A stretch of DNA of 5,789 nucleotides from an uncultured Clostridia bacterium (GTDB lineage Bacteria; Bacillota; Clostridia; Oscillospirales; Ruminococcaceae), in the NCBI GenBank assembly GCA_947177545.1, contig CAMWVF010000086.1, forward strand, positions 1-5,789. Reading direction: 5' to 3'. The notes beneath the pieces are model-generated. The model was not told the DNA's origin and ran no database searches. It saw only the letters and a list, made by a program, of their open reading frames with translations. Positions 5,439 through 5,789 of the stretch are shown in pieces. Numbering within the stretch: position 1 is the first letter of the stretch; every line of letters starts with the position of its first letter. The position numbers and the translations under genes were made by a program.

Positions 5439-5789
5439 TTATAATAGGAATCTTACCGAAAATTCAACATCGTCCTCCGCGCTTATGCGATATGGCTTTT
5501 CAACATCGCTGCCCCAACTGTCGATACCGCCCACGCCCCGCATTGCTCCGCAGACTGTTACCACGGTGCGGACAGGCGCAGGCAGCTCCTCCATGTGGAA
5601 AGCCTGTTCAAGCTGCTGCGGCGTGTAGGGTATTGCCGAAAACGCAAAGTCCTTGTCCTCCGCTTCAAAACTAAGTAGCTTTTCGTCCGCCATGTGCAAC
5701 GTTACATTTTGAGTATCAGTATGTCAGCCGCACTCCTGGGGTACAAGATATGCGGGAATATGGTGGCACTCTTTATGCCAGCCGAACAC
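5439..5789 (-). pseudogene. GH2 beta-galactosidase, C-terminal part, interrupted by an in-frame TGA
   Basis: About 115 residues of the C-terminal (small-chain) domain of a LacZ-type beta-galactosidase are visible; the rest lies beyond the right edge. The enzyme family hydrolyses terminal beta-D-galactosides. Reading inward from the edge, AYLVPQECG precedes a TGA (5726-5724). The same frame then resumes with HTDTQNVTLHM, FAFSAIPYTPQQLEQAFHMEE (in two parts around the Pro-Tyr-Thr), GVGGIDSWG and a final SVRFLL before TAA. These match the family order: PQE-x-G-x-x-T-D, Y-T-x-x-x-L-x-x-A-x-H, and G-V-G-G-x-x-S-W-G. Family similarity continues on both sides of the TGA without a frame change, so this looks like a single nonsense substitution or a base error. 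A separate small gene starting at 5699 or 5693 is unlikely, because no ribosome binding site precedes either codon. No signal peptide can be judged. Confidence 0.82.
5724..5726 (-). other. Premature TGA within the beta-galactosidase frame
   Basis: The codons read GAG TGC GGC TGA CAT ACT GAT, that is E-C-G-stop-H-T-D. In family members this place normally holds an ordinary residue between the Gly and the (R/H)-T-D segment. One base change from TGC, TGT, TGG, CGA, AGA or GGA would produce it. The stop would remove about the last 94 residues. Confidence 0.85.

Noticed and set aside
5439..5699. A free-standing 86-residue gene starting at TTG 5699 or ATG 5693
   Set aside because: No ribosome binding site precedes either codon, and beta-galactosidase similarity continues upstream in the same frame across the TGA.
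5439..5700. Higher G+C in the beta-galactosidase fragment as a sign of transfer
   Set aside because: A hand count gave about 58% over 180 bases, but comparable samples from the GH43, GH5 and GH29 genes gave about 55-60%. The regulator and spacers are lower, so the fragment is not an outlier.
5680..5726. Selenocysteine at the beta-galactosidase TGA
   Set aside because: No convincing bacterial SECIS-type hairpin follows the codon, and this family has no selenoprotein role known to me.
4471..5789. A variant genetic code with TGA as a sense codon
   Set aside because: The regulator ends at TGA at the expected family length, directly before its terminator; reading through would end inside the terminator stem. 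One TGA in one gene is better explained by mutation or error.

Overview
The window looks like a piece of a Gram-positive, fibre-degrading Clostridia genome of the Ruminococcus/Oscillospiraceae or Lachnospiraceae type. The basis is indirect: strong AGGAGG-type ribosome binding sites about 6-8 bases before every start, lipoprotein signals ending in C-x-C-G, A/T-rich spacers, and a set of plant-polysaccharide enzymes without dockerins. No 16S gene or other taxonomic marker is present, so the genus stays open.

Layout from left to right. Positions 1-292 hold no complete gene. They contain possible coding sequence running off the left edge, a Rho-independent terminator (about 148-187), a 9-bp hairpin (204-232) and an orphan Shine-Dalgarno sequence overlapping the stop of the next gene. 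Three glycoside hydrolase genes follow on the minus strand, transcribed right to left: a GH5 endo-glucanase lipoprotein (3163-4308), a GH43 lipoprotein with a C-terminal CBM6-like domain (1577-3124), and a GH29 alpha-L-fucosidase without a signal peptide (293-1492). Spacers of 38 and 84 bases with no terminator suggest one operon. A 162-base divergent promoter region (4309-4470) separates it from an AraC-family regulator on the plus strand (4471-5364). That gene ends in a strong hairpin terminator (about 5364-5407). On the far side of it, convergent on the minus strand, is the C-terminal end of a GH2 beta-galactosidase (5439 to the right edge), interrupted by an in-frame TGA.

Together the genes look like a small sugar-responsive polysaccharide utilisation locus. 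The regulator probably senses a released sugar and controls the divergent operon. The GH5 enzyme would cut a beta-1,4-linked backbone at the cell surface, the GH43 enzyme would remove arabinose or xylose decorations there, and the fucosidase would act on imported oligosaccharides. Endo-glucanase, GH43, fucosidase and a nearby beta-galactosidase match the side chains of fucosylated or arabinosylated xyloglucan, but the alpha-xylosidase, beta-glucosidase and transporter expected for that pathway are not in the window, so the substrate is an inference.

Points most worth a second look: the TGA codon in the beta-galactosidase, the orphan Shine-Dalgarno after the fucosidase, the Asn-Glu-Glu catalytic motif in the GH5 enzyme, an apparently altered binding residue in the CBM6-like domain, and the compact divergent promoter.
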